From: Anseranas semipalmata
Taxonomy: Eukaryota; Chordata; Aves; Anseriformes; Anseranatidae
DNA: 64,000 nt
Direction of reading: 5' to 3'
Assembly (NCBI GenBank): GCA_013399115.1
Contig: VXAA01000605.1
Span: forward strand, 98,790 to 162,789
Below, piece after piece: positions 26,601 through 37,313 of this stretch (position 1 is the stretch's first letter; every line of letters starts with the position of its first letter). The notes below the pieces were generated by a model. That model was not told the origin of the DNA, made no database searches, and worked only from the letters and a program-made list of their open reading frames with translations. A program made the position numbers and the translations under genes.

Positions 26601-28085
26601 AGCATGCATTGCAAACCCTGCTCTCAGTGGCCTGGCTCAGCCTCCTGCACGATGGAGTTAGAGAGCTGCTGGGGGCCTACTGGATTTACCCAGCAGCGCG
26701 CTGCGTTCATCTGCCTCTTCATGTTTCTATCCCAGGAGGCTGCGGCATGGATTTTTGGACTGGTTATCCACCTCCCAGAGCTTCTGCTGTGGCAGTGAGA
26801 CGGGCTAAAGAGAAGGAAGGTCCACAAGCAATGATATCTGTACCATTTCACTATAGAAAAAAGAGGAGATGAAAACTTTGGAGCAAGCTTTGGGGACACA
26901 GAAGTTAGGACAACTGAGAATTCTTGACTGCTTTCAGATTTCTTCTGTTTAAGGCAGCATCAGCCAACAGTGTCTGTTTACCTGTTCGATATTATGCAAT
27001 GCTTTCTGGCCTGCAAGGACATTCTATTGCTCTGTTCAAGGAAATAATCTGTAAATCACCGAACTGAGAACAATAGTGAGACACAGAGAAGGGCCGTGAC
27101 AATCTGTGTGCCAAAAAAATCTCCCAGACCAACTAAAACTATCAAACATTACCAGCCAGGCCAATGTTACATGTTTTCAGATTCCATCAGTGTTTGCCAA
27201 CAGTAAAAGAAAATTTCATCCCTTCTTCATAGACAGATCATAGTAGAAAGTAAACCTTTATCACTCCCAAAGGTCTTTTGTTAGGGCTTCTGGGGTTTAT
27301 AATTCAGACTGTAATGACAATAAAATAATATTCATATTATTCGTTATATATTCAATTCATAATTATTCAGTAATATTCACGGTATTGTTAATATTACAAT
27401 AAAATAATAATGACTGTAATGACAGCCCTAGCATACCAGCACAACAAGGTAAGGGAACTGTCTATGTCAATCTATGCATCAGTTGTTTTCAACCTGTATC
27501 ATCAGCTTTGATTAATTATTTTTGGGGTAGTCAGTTCAGACATATGTTAAATAAATTGATTTCCCTATTTAAATCCACCCTGTTCACCAAGTGTGAGGGA
27601 GTAGAGTGAGAAGGAGCACGGCAGTGAGGTAGCTTCCTCCTTCCCCAAAACTACAGCCTCCTCAAAACTTGTCATATTCTTTACAACAGAAACTGCATTT
27701 ATCATAACCCAGGAAAAATCCCTTTATATGCTGCAATTTCCCCTCCTGGAATGGTGTCAAAAGCCTCTTCTCCAGCCGTGGTTTTAGTTCTCTCCTCCCC
27801 CCTTCTCTGAACAATACACAAATACACAACCCCCCCTGCCTGAAACTTTCCCCTTTGGCCCCAGCTTTGCTCATTTTACACCCTTATTGGCAATTTTGGC
27901 CTCAGTCAGCAACTCCACTCTGCTTTTACTGCCTTTCAAAATCTGTCACCTATGTGTCTTCTCAATGCCTTCTTTCACAACTTCTGTCTTAAAGTTTCAC
28001 CCAGGTTGGGTTGGCTAAGTGCTTTGCCTCTAATGCCCACCAGATTCTCTCATTGCTGCCTTGTTAGTTACCCTCCAGTGGGTTC
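23656..28085. other. 4.4 kb non-coding stretch, no gene recognised
   Basis: Unique-looking sequence with no recognisable exon or RNA gene. It includes an AT-rich 118-base block at 27,307-27,424 bounded by a 13-base direct repeat, listed separately. Open frames are under 100 codons and overlap on both strands. Confidence 0.6.
27307..27424. repeat. AT-rich block bounded by 13-bp direct repeats
   Basis: GACTGTAATGACA occurs at 27,307-27,319 and again at 27,412-27,424. A second direct repeat, CAATAAAATAATA, occurs at 27,318-27,330 and 27,397-27,409. The 92 bases between the outer copies are almost all A/T. This could be a small insertion with a target duplication or a slippage-generated duplication. 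Confidence 0.85.
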
Positions 28086-28238
28086 TCCATGCATGGAGCC
28101 TTTCAAGATTCACCTAGACAGATACACAGAAATAACATTTGGTGTTGGCAATAGTGCTGATCTAAGCAGGAGGCTGGGCTAGATCTTTGAGTTACATGAC
28201 CTCCACAGGTCTCTCCCCACCACTGTTTCTGTTATTCC
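28086..28238 (+). mobile_element. Degraded CR1 LINE 3' end, sense
   Basis: Weaker similarity to a CR1 tail: 'catggagcctttcaagattc', then 'tgctgatctaagcaggaggc', 'tgggctagat', 'gacctccacaggtctctccc' and a 'ctgtttctgttattc' end. The order matches a sense CR1 3' end but many positions have changed, which suggests an older subfamily than the copies near 12.1 or 55.9 kb. Boundaries are approximate. Confidence 0.7.
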
Positions 28239-29073
28239 TGCATGACATAGCATCTGCAGGGATGTTTTCTGTCTCTCACTCTGCATTTGGGACCTCTGAA
28301 CTATAACGTTGTGTAGGTTTTGAACTATAACTTTGTAAAGCCTTTCTGCTGTCTTGGGAGCACTTGGTCATGCTCACAACAAGGACCAAAAAAATCTGTG
28401 ATTTCAATGAAATGAGAAGTTCTATAAAAATTGGTAGCACCACCAGTCCAGCACCAATATGACATGCCTTTGGATTAAGTGTGCCTTACAGTGACAACTG
28501 TCTGCCAGGGAGGAGACTTCACAATGCTCTTCCATCACCAGATCACTCAATTCAAAGGTTACAATGGGCTGTGTCCCTTCCTGCCACCCATACTTATTTT
28601 GTTGTTGGTTCCAGGCTGGGGAGCTGGTGGAATGCATTATTACAAAGCCTAATCTTAAAACCATTGAGATTTGTACAAAGTTTTGGATCATTCCTGCATT
28701 CTAATTCCAGAACTGGGCAGATGGCAGAAAGTGAAGCATATTCTAAGAGAACATATTGGAATATCATAAGAAGCAATAATGTGTAAAATTTGTTTTCATA
28801 GTGAAACATTTAATATGCATGACATACACTACACAATTACTCACATTCTTAAAATGAAATGGATAAATGTTTCCAGCAGGCATCATCTTCTAACAATTCT
28901 TTCAAGTTGATGCCAAAGGAAAAAAAAAAAAAAAAAAGCTAGTAAAAGTTCTGTACAGAACATACCATTATTGTCTCCAAAGCTATCAGACATGTTTTCA
29001 TGAAAATTAGAGTCAGGTTAAGAGAGAGACATCCAAAATATATTTTTTCTAAGGGTGGGGATAAGTAAGTGAA

Positions 29074-29110
29074 TCACGTAAGACCACTGTTTCACGTAAG
29101 ACATTCTGTT
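29074..29110. repeat. 18-bp tandem duplication
   Basis: The 11-base string TCACGTAAGAC starts at 29,074 and again at 29,092. The rest of each 18-base unit is related (CACTGTT versus ATTCTGTT). This is a two-copy direct tandem repeat containing an ACGT core in each unit. Confidence 0.85.
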
Positions 29111-29616
29111 TCCATTAGAGGAGGGCTGTGGATGAGAGCTTCCAAAACATATTTATCTGTATTTACTATTTCAGTAAATATTTAGCTAAGCTAGGTCCAG
29201 ATCTGAACAAATATCCCATAGAGGAGTGTAAAATCCTGAACGTTGTATCCTGTTAGCATACCTGGTAACATCAAAATCTGCCCACTTTTAGAAAATGTGC
29301 ATACCTTCCAGGTTTACAGAACCAAATGCCAAAAAGCTGACCATCTGCTTTCTGATCATAACTATATTAAAGGTCTAATTCCTCTAAAAAATATAGCATG
29401 TGAAGCCATCCCAAACACTCTCTAGTCTGAAAGCCCCCCTATCTCTCCCAGCTCCTGTCTCTTCAGCCACTAGCTTAGTGCCTTTTTCCATGTAGTTTTA
29501 GAAAATTCACTCTGATCTTGCTGCTTTAAGAGGCTTGTGCTTACTTTACACTAAAAATGATCTGATGCTATTCCCCCACCCTTGTAGCTGTCTGCTTCTC
29601 TGTCTAACCATGCAAA

Positions 29617-29632
29617 ATATATATATATATAT
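29617..29632. repeat. (AT)n dinucleotide repeat
   Basis: Eight AT units directly following an A-run. Simple repeat. Confidence 0.9.
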
Positions 29633-30465
29633 CTTGCTAGTCTATAAAATGCCTGGCATGTGACAGACACTGACACAAACTAAAAATGTCCTGCTTGCAG
29701 GCTGGGATCATATCTAGGTTTTACAGTGAAAAGAAGCCTTTAGCTATCACCCACTATTACTACATCTATTCTTGAGCAGCAGCAGTGATTTCAGATGGCA
29801 CCTTGGCAATATTTCAAACACCCGGACCATGAACCTTCAAAACGGGGGCACACGATTGCCAAAGTGCTGAGCACAGATAGGGCATGGCTGAGCAGCAGTC
29901 AGCAGCCAGGAGAAAAGCAGACCATGCAATGAGCCAGCTGCCCTGGGTACACACACAGCTATGCAAAACCAGACAGAGATGTGCAGCCTTGTGCCCTGGG
30001 CAGGTCTCGGGAAGCTGGAGACTGCAGGGCTTGCTGCAGGTTCGACTCTTAAGTTCATGCATCCAAAGTGTTCACAGGTTCTTTGTTCTGTTCACTTTTT
30101 CTATTTTTTTTTTCCAGATTTCTGCTTGAGACTTATTTCAGCAGTTGTTTTTCCGCCCCCAACTGCTACATTACTTTGTGTATTTTTTCCAGGGATGCTT
30201 TCCTCTCCTTTCCTGTCTCTTCCTTTCCACTTACACTTTCCACTTACCACTCTTCCCATCATTTGGAGGATCAATCATGGTTATTACCTATAGATTGCAG
30301 CAGTGACAGGCTGCCTACACTTCCAAGTGAACACAAGTAACACAAAATTAGACCATCTTTGCTCCATCCACCAGCCTTTCCCATGTGGAAGGGGTGGACA
30401 CTGAAATGTCTACAGTTGCTATTGCTTTGTCCTAGAGCTCTTCCCTTCAGGGAGCACCTCTCATG

Positions 30466-30556
30466 GGTAACCTCGGTGGCCTTGCTTGAGCAGGCTGAGG
30501 TTGGACCAGGTGACCTCCAGAGGTCCCTTCCAACCTCAACCACCCTGTGATTCTGT
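30466..30556 (+). mobile_element. CR1 LINE 3' end fragment, sense
   Basis: The segment reads 'ggtggccttgcttgagcagg', 'ttggaccaggtgacctccag', 'aggtcccttccaacctcaac' and ends in 'ctgtgattctgt'. It is the canonical last 90 bases of a sense CR1 element with its terminal octamer. The short length reflects strong 5' truncation. Confidence 0.95.
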
Positions 30557-32049
30557 AACAGCAGGTTTACAGCTCACCCCGCATGTCAAGCATAAGTGAT
30601 CTGGACAGATGTAGTGACATGCCTGGTTCTACCACTCAGAAATGAATACTGAAGCTATAGGAATGTGTCATACATGAGGCCTTGTACGATACCTCAAACC
30701 CCATTTAGGAGCAATGAGAAGGTCAGTAAGTTGCTGGGATCAATAATTAGAAGGAGATGTTGCCTGTGATACCAAACCATTGTGAAAGAGCATTGTCTCC
30801 TGCTGTGTGGCCCAATGGTTGGGCCACACAGTCGGTCAGACTGGGCCCTTCTAGCCTTACCAGTACAATCCTCAATGTGGCTGGTCACATGCCCAAAGTG
30901 TTGGAGGAATGAGGCGTCTATAATTTTCCTTGACTCCTCACACACTAAATTGCCATGTAACTGTTTGCAGAAACTCTGACCCACTCTGTTTTTACTGCAT
31001 GTCACCCAGTCCTGTTTTCTATGAAGGGTTACAACTGTTACATCTCCCCAACCTCCACTGTTCATTAAGACCAATGGTTTGCACTGCTGCAGTTCGTCCC
31101 CAATTGCTCACAGAAAGAGCATCAAAATGCCTAGAATCAAATAGTAATTGACAGTCTCTGCTGAAAACCAGATCTCTACTTCATCATTGAAAGGTTCAGA
31201 GAGAATTTCACAGAAGACATGCAAAAAAGCTGGGAATGCAGAAACAATCTAGTAAAAGTTGCCAGGTGGTATGAGGCAAAATAATTGGAAACATCCATTC
31301 TTCCTCTGCTGGTAGTTATACTCACTGAATTTTAGATCACTTTGATTATAACCTATGCGAGAAATGCATTATAAAAGAAAGCGTCCCTCCATTGCCATCC
31401 AGCTGAGGTGTGCAAAGCCAGTGCAGAGTCTGACTTTGTCTCTGAAGCTTTGTTCCCAAACGCAGCCACATAAGTCACAGTTAATACAAGGGCTTGTAAT
31501 TATATATTAGTTATGGTGTGCATTCACATATCCATACACATGCCCTTGGTCTTGAGAATGCATTTATGAAGGGACTGGCAAACTAGGACTCAGGTTTCCC
31601 TCCTTGGAGAACAGCCTCTTTGTGAAGAAAACCAGAAAAATAAGAAAAAGAGAGTTATAGCACAGCTCTTTTACCATCTGAGATCCTCTTTTGTGGTTCA
31701 TGTTGACATCCCTCAGCCATGCTGGCCAGCAGTGCGTGAAGGGGGCCCAGGCTCCCCACATCCCTCTGAACGCAAGCACTTGAATTCACACTCCCTGCTA
31801 GAGATTTGGCTGAGACAAGGGGCAAAGGAAGGACACTCTCCTTGCTGAATCTGTGACAAGTATCAAAAGACACTTCCAGCTCACAAATGACAGTGCCTGA
31901 TAATTTTAGGCACTCACAGAGTCAAACAGCTACCAAAACAGCTTTGCGAGATTTGAACTTTGTTGTTCGGCACATACAGTCACCCTCCTCCATGCCTCTG
32001 TTGTCTTTTTCTGGATCCTTAACTCTTCTTCCCTGCATCCTTTCTCCTT
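30557..32049. other. 1.5 kb non-coding stretch, no gene recognised
   Basis: The notable content is a perfect 13-bp inverted repeat at 30,803-30,831, listed separately. No exon is recognised. The open frames on both strands here are partly a consequence of that palindrome and have no familiar motif. Confidence 0.6.
30803..30831. repeat. Perfect 13-bp inverted repeat with 3-nt loop
   Basis: The arm CTGTGTGGCCCAA (30,803-30,815) is followed by the loop TGG and the exact reverse complement TTGGGCCACACAG (30,819-30,831). It would form a stable hairpin in single-stranded DNA or RNA. The loop is short for a microRNA precursor and no longer imperfect stem extends beyond the arms. Confidence 0.97.
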
Positions 32050-32190
32050 TAATCAGACTGAAATTCTTCAGACAGGGACTGTCTTTTATTTCACGTAAGG
32101 AATGTGCCTACTGTGCCCTCAGCCCAACATCTAGCTTGAGGCTCCGGAGAAAGAAACAAAAATATTATTACTAAGAATAATAGAATAATG
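32050..32190 (+). mobile_element. Probable ancient LINE/SINE 3' tail (amniote-wide type)
   Basis: The run 'gaaattcttcagacagggac' followed by 'tgtcttttattt', a weak 'cctactgtgccc' and 'ggctccggag' segment, and a tail of ATTATTA/AATAATAGAATAATGA resembles the degraded 3' end of an old amniote retroposon. That type has 'cagggactgtctttta' and an AATAAT tail (L2/CR1/MIR-like). Assignment rests on remembered pattern only and many positions differ. Confidence 0.45.
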
Positions 32191-35100
32191 AGTTGTCCTT
32201 AAAAACCTCATATGCCCCCCTGTGTGTCCTGTTTTTGTCCTCTCCTGTTGACCAATGACTGGGCATATGAAAGAAGATGCTTGATTCAGGGTTACCGTGA
32301 GGAGACTGGTTTGCTATTCTAACCAAGTTCTGGGAATAACAGTACATTCTTCATCTTGGAGAAACAAGATACAATAATAAAGAATATTAATGAAATATTG
32401 TATTGTGTTCTCATCTTTGGTGAGCCTGAAGACATTTTCCAACTGAAAAGAAATGAATAATCAATAAAGGAAGCTTTTTGTAAAGGAACACAAGCTGAAA
32501 AACATCCTATAAATTTACAAAGTCAAATGCAGTGTGTTTTTATAGCAACCTGTAAAATGTTTATAAACATTGTTTATTTTCAGTACCATGGACCACTGAG
32601 CATGCAGTAGATGGCAAGGCAGTATCTGATTCATTTTTATAGATATTTTTCTCACAAAACTTGATTGCATATTCATCCAAGCCCACCACATGCCAGTTCT
32701 TCTCTGTTTGTCATAGTAACCACAGCTGAATGCCATCTCAGCTGCAGCAAAGTGTCTTATGAAGACTGGAATGTATCACTCTACTCAAAAAAATAAGGGC
32801 TTGTAATGCTAGTGGGTTCACTGTTTTTGAAAGGAAAAGTATCATGTTTTAAAGCATTCAATACATGCAGGAAGCATACTTCAGGATGCCTCTCCTGGTG
32901 TGTTTTGTTTCCCTTACTGCACTGCAGACAGCCCCATGTTGTTATTTCCCTTTTTTTCATACCCTAAGTACAGTTTCCCTGGTCTAGATGCATTCCAGCA
33001 CAATGGGAAAATATTTTGTCCTGTACTATGTCCTGTACTACATAGTGATTTCCTCTGAAATGCCCTTTCTTGCTGGTGAAAAAGAAAGCAGCCTGCTTGC
33101 CTGTGACTGCCTGCCAGCATGACGAGCCATTTTCCAGCAGTTGACAGTGCTGCTTAGTTCAGAGACTGTTCATCCAGGAGGGAACGTAGCCTCCGGGATG
33201 ATACCAATGAGCACAGAGGATCCATCATCCCCCAGCCCAGCCACAGGGAAATCAGCAGGTTATAACATTATAACGCTCTGGTTATACAGCTCGTTCTTGT
33301 CTCCTCTGCCAAAGCTCGTTCAAGTACACATCTGCATGTGTGACAGTATATATACATATATATACACACACATAAAATAGAAATTCTTGCAAGCATGACT
33401 GACTTCCAATGAGGCTAAGCTTCAAAACTGCCCAAATAACCAGACACTTTAGCTCTTCTTTTTAAGGATATTTAAAAGCCTAACTCTCACTCCAATGTGC
33501 TTCATCCTTTGATAAACTAAGCATCTCCTGCAGCTTCTTGAGCAACCCTTAGATGGATCCAGCTTGGTTAGCTTACTTATTTTTTGGTTTTCCAAAACAA
33601 CACGAGCAGAACCCCTCTCCATGGTTTTAGAACACACTACAGAGAATGTTTAAGATAAATTTTTAATTGTTATACAAAATTCGGGGCGACGGGTTATCTT
33701 CTCCTAAGTCTCAGATATGCCTTCTTGTATGTATGTGCTAGTCAGTCAGCATAGGCAGCAAGGAAAAGAGCTTTGCATTATGCATTTTTATTATATTTTG
33801 TTAATAGGGTCTTAACAGATCATTGAATTCTGTGGAGCTGCTAGGTTCTCTTTTATTTGCTCTTCACAGCGTGACAGGCACGCACGGTGGAGGGATTCAG
33901 CAGCATGCTTACTTCCAGCCTGCTCTGCCCTTTCCTGGAGTACCAGGCCTAAACACTTACTTGCGTGATGGGAATGACCCCTCATGTCAAGTGGCAAACA
34001 AACTGAAGTAGAAATAGCATTACAAAGCAAAAGATGGTATAAATTAGAAGGACTGCCTAAAGAGTGGCAGATTTATCAGGGTATCCAAGGAGCTGTAGCC
34101 TTCCCGCTAACCACAAAAGTGGGTGGCAAGTCTTCTGTCATAGGACTGCTATTAAATTGTTCCTCAGGGGATGTTGTGGCCTTATCTGAATTTATGCTCA
34201 AAGCTGACCTGTGATACAGTGCAGTCCTGGCTCTGACCTCCCTTATAGAAGTTCAAGCTGGCCATTGAGATGTGCTGGGAGCCCACTGGGGCCGAGGAGC
34301 ACAGGACAGAGCTCTGGGGCTTGAACAAACTAATGAAGGGCAAAGGCATCTTGCTCAAGCGATGGTTAGCCACAGCAGAGCAAAAGGCTGCACGGCAGCA
34401 GAACCAGGGAGAGGGTCCACCAGAGACTGGGTATCACTGTGAGTCCAACTGCTTTAACCAGCAAGTTACAGGACAACCTTCACCAGGCAGTGAGCACTGC
34501 ATTAACCCAAAACTGTATCCAGATACACTAAAGTTGTGCTGATGCAAGTCCTCAGTTACAGTAGAATTCACACTCTAGCTGAATCTGGAACAGGCCACCA
34601 GAATGGACCCATCTGTAGGGCTCCCATCTTCAGTTTTGCTAAGAAACAACCTCTCCATCCACAGCCACTGCAGTAGCCAAAATTAGGGAGGGACTCAGCT
34701 CTCCATCTGTTTGGGCCCCTTCACAGCAGTAATAAACACATTGCATATGCTATCTAGAACATAAAAGCACCAACAATGCAAACCAATATATATATGTTGG
34801 CAGGTCCTTAATCAAATGTGTCCAGGCTGCAGGCAGAGGGCTCTTCTTGGCCAACAGGCTTCTTGTGAGCTGCAGCATGCACCTGGAGGAGCCCCAGCCT
34901 GCACACTGCATTAGGAGCCAGATGAAATCAATCAGCACTTGGACATAACAACAATGGAGAAGCGGCTGGAGACACAGGTGCAGACTGATGGATGACAGGA
35001 GCTTCCACTGCAGCCATAAATCTAGAGGAGAAGCAGATGCCTCACCCACCCCCTAAAACTGACTTTCCCTAATGTAACACAAGCCAGGTTGTGTCTCCTC

Positions 35101-36429
35101 TTCCGAGCATCAAAAAGCCTTCAGGTGCCTACAGACATGCTACATGGTGGGAACTGCCTGGCACACTGAAATAGAAGTTAGAGGGGAGATGTCTGAAGCA
35201 GCAGATTTCTAGGAAACCTTCCTATGCTTCTAAATTCTCCTCCTAAATCACATTCCTTCTGCACTCCCTCCTTCCTCCTCCTCACTGGCAGGAAGCACTG
35301 AAGGGGGAACAGCAGGAGAATGTAGGAGAGCTGCTGAACTGCCTGACCTTTTCTACAGGAAGGTATCCCACCCAAAAGATGTTCCTTCAGCTGCCCTAGT
35401 TTCTCTTTCACTAAATTTGAAGAGATAAAAGAGGATCTTTCTCCCCTCACCATCATTCATCAGGAAAGGGAATGGAACAGAAAGCAAGCTGAACACAATG
35501 CACAACCAATCTCAACTGTGCAATTTATTTGCACATTTCAGGGGTGCTGTAGGATTTCAAGGTTGCCCAGGCGAGCTCTGACATCTAGGCCACCAGTCTC
35601 AGTGCATCTCTGCATGCTCCAGGATCACAGCCACCACCACAGAGCAGCCCTCCTTGCTCAGGGCATGAGAGCACTGCTGCATCAAGTGCATCTGGAGCTC
35701 AGCCCTGCAATTCCCCCACTTACCCTCACCTGTGCGTTGGTACAGGCTGCATTCCTGCTGTATTTCAAGCACAGACATACCAAAGTTGATATCAAAAGTT
35801 ACTGAGGATGCCATAATAATCTAATAAACCCCCTGCCATATGTCAATACACCTGCAAGGGTGTCTGTATCCTTATGACTGTTGTTGGCATTGCTTTCACT
35901 GCATCTCTGCAACTGGCAGGCTGGTGGGCTCCCAGCAGCTAGGATTGCTGTGCACACATTGCGAATTTGATCTGGCCAATTCATCCTTCCTTAGGAAAGT
36001 GTGGCAGCCCATATGGGAGCAAGTATTGGAGGGTACGTTGCAGCATGTCACAGGTTTTTGGTCTCTTAGTTGCTGAGCCTGAAGATCTGACTGTAGCATC
36101 TGCTTTTTGGCCACATACCATGGGTCTTGAGTCAGTGCAGAGCTGGGATGTGACCAGGGCACAGTCCTATGATACTGGAGCTCAAAAGTGCATCTGCATT
36201 CCCTGGAGCAGACATAACCTGAGGGCCTGGTTTCCTGATGAGGAGAATTGGTAAAGATCTTGAAGCCTGGGCTCAGGAATAAAAGGTGGAAGCCTAGAAA
36301 TTAAACCTGCCTGGGTTTCTTGCATGAGAAGGCAATGCAGTTCCACTATATCAGCTCTAGTTCCATCTAAAAGGCAGTGCTAAACTAAGGAGAACTAAGA
36401 AAATTATCTCAGCAACAAAGGTGGGAGTC
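32191..36429. other. 4.2 kb non-coding stretch, no gene recognised
   Basis: No exon is recognised. Small features are a 12-bp tandem duplication GTCCTGTACTAY at 33,018-33,041 and a TA/CA-rich run near 33,343-33,372. Open frames of 60-99 codons occur on both strands with no known motif. Confidence 0.6.
33343..33372. repeat. TA/CA dinucleotide repeat
   Basis: Alternating TATATA then CACACA units. Simple repeat of about 30 bases. Confidence 0.85.
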
Positions 36430-37313
36430 TGAAGTTTAATAACCTGCTGGGCAACTGAACTCACCACAACCACTCTCTCACTCCCTCTCCTCAAAGGAAA
36501 AGGGGGAGAAAATACAATGGAAAGGGCTCAAGGGTTGAGATAAGGACAGGGAGATCANNNNNNNNNNNNNNNNNNNNNNNNNNNNNNNNNNNNNNNNNNN
36601 NNNNNNNNNNNNNNNNNNNNNNNNNNNNNNNNNNNNNNNNNNNNNNNNNNNNNNNNNNNNNNNNNNNNNNNNNNNNNNNNNNNNNNNNNNNNNNNNNNNN
36701 NNNNNNNNNNNNNNNNNNNNNNNNNNNNNNNNNNNNNNNNNNNNNNNNNNNNNNNNNNNNNNNNNNNNNNNNNNNNNNNNNNNNNNNNNNNNNNNNNNNN
36801 NNNNNNNNNNNNNNNNNNNNNNNNNNNNNNNNNNNNNNNNNNNNNNNNNNNNNNNNNNNNNNNNNNNNNNNNNNNNNNNNNNNNNNNNNNNNNNNNNNNN
36901 NNNNNNNNNNNNNNNNNNNNNNNNNNNNNNNNNNNNNNNNNNNNNNNNNNNNNNNNNNNNNNNNNNNNNNNNNNNNNNNNNNNNNNNNNNNNNNNNNNNN
37001 NNNNNNNNNNNNNNNNNNNNNNNNNNNNNNNNNNNNNNNNNNNNNNNNNNNNNNNNNNNNNNNNNNNNNNNNNNNNNNNNNNNNNNNNNNNNNNNNNNNN
37101 NNNNNNNNNNNNNNNNNNNNNNNNNNNNNNNNNNNNNNNNNNNNNNNNNNNNNNNNNNNNNTTGCTCATGGCTCAGTTCTGGCCAGCAGCAGGTCCCTTT
37201 TGGAGCTGGTTCTGATCTGACATGGGGCAGCTGCTGGGCTCTGCTCACAGAGGCCACCCCTGCAGCCCCTCCGCTACCAAACCTCTGCCACAGAAACCCA
37301 ATACATAACCACA
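36430..37313 (-). mobile_element. Solo LTR of an avian endogenous retrovirus, interrupted by the assembly gap
   Basis: Both sides of the N run match the two ends of one long terminal repeat that is frequent in bird genomes, read on the minus strand. The right flank gives the 5' end: TGTGGTTATGTATTGGG, then a 'ggtttggtagcgg' and 'ggctgcaggggtggcctctg' stretch. The left flank gives the 3' part: 'tgatctccctgtccttatct', then a GAGAGGGAGTGAGAGAG-type segment ending GGTTATTAAACTTCA. The TG...CA termini fit an LTR. No gag, pol or env sequence flanks it, so it is probably a solo LTR. I do not see a matching target-site duplication, so one end may be slightly off or eroded. The family (ERVL-type) is from memory. 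Confidence 0.75.
36558..37161. other. Assembly gap, 604 Ns
   Basis: A run of 604 undetermined bases. It lies inside the LTR described above, whose middle is GC-rich and carries short internal repeats in typical bird copies; that is a likely reason for the failed assembly. The number of Ns may be an estimate rather than a measured length. Open frames crossing the Ns are meaningless. Confidence 1.

Larger units (their letters stand above)
28239..30465. other. 2.2 kb non-coding stretch, no gene recognised
   Basis: It contains a run of 18 A at about 28,921-28,938, an 18-bp tandem duplication at 29,074-29,110, and an (AT)n run at 29,617-29,632. No exon is seen. Confidence 0.6.

Noticed and set aside
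30036..30050. Resemblance to a tRNA B box (aggttcgactc)
   Set aside because: No acceptor, D or anticodon stems fit around it and no A box lies at the right distance; not a tRNA or a tRNA-derived SINE as far as I can see.
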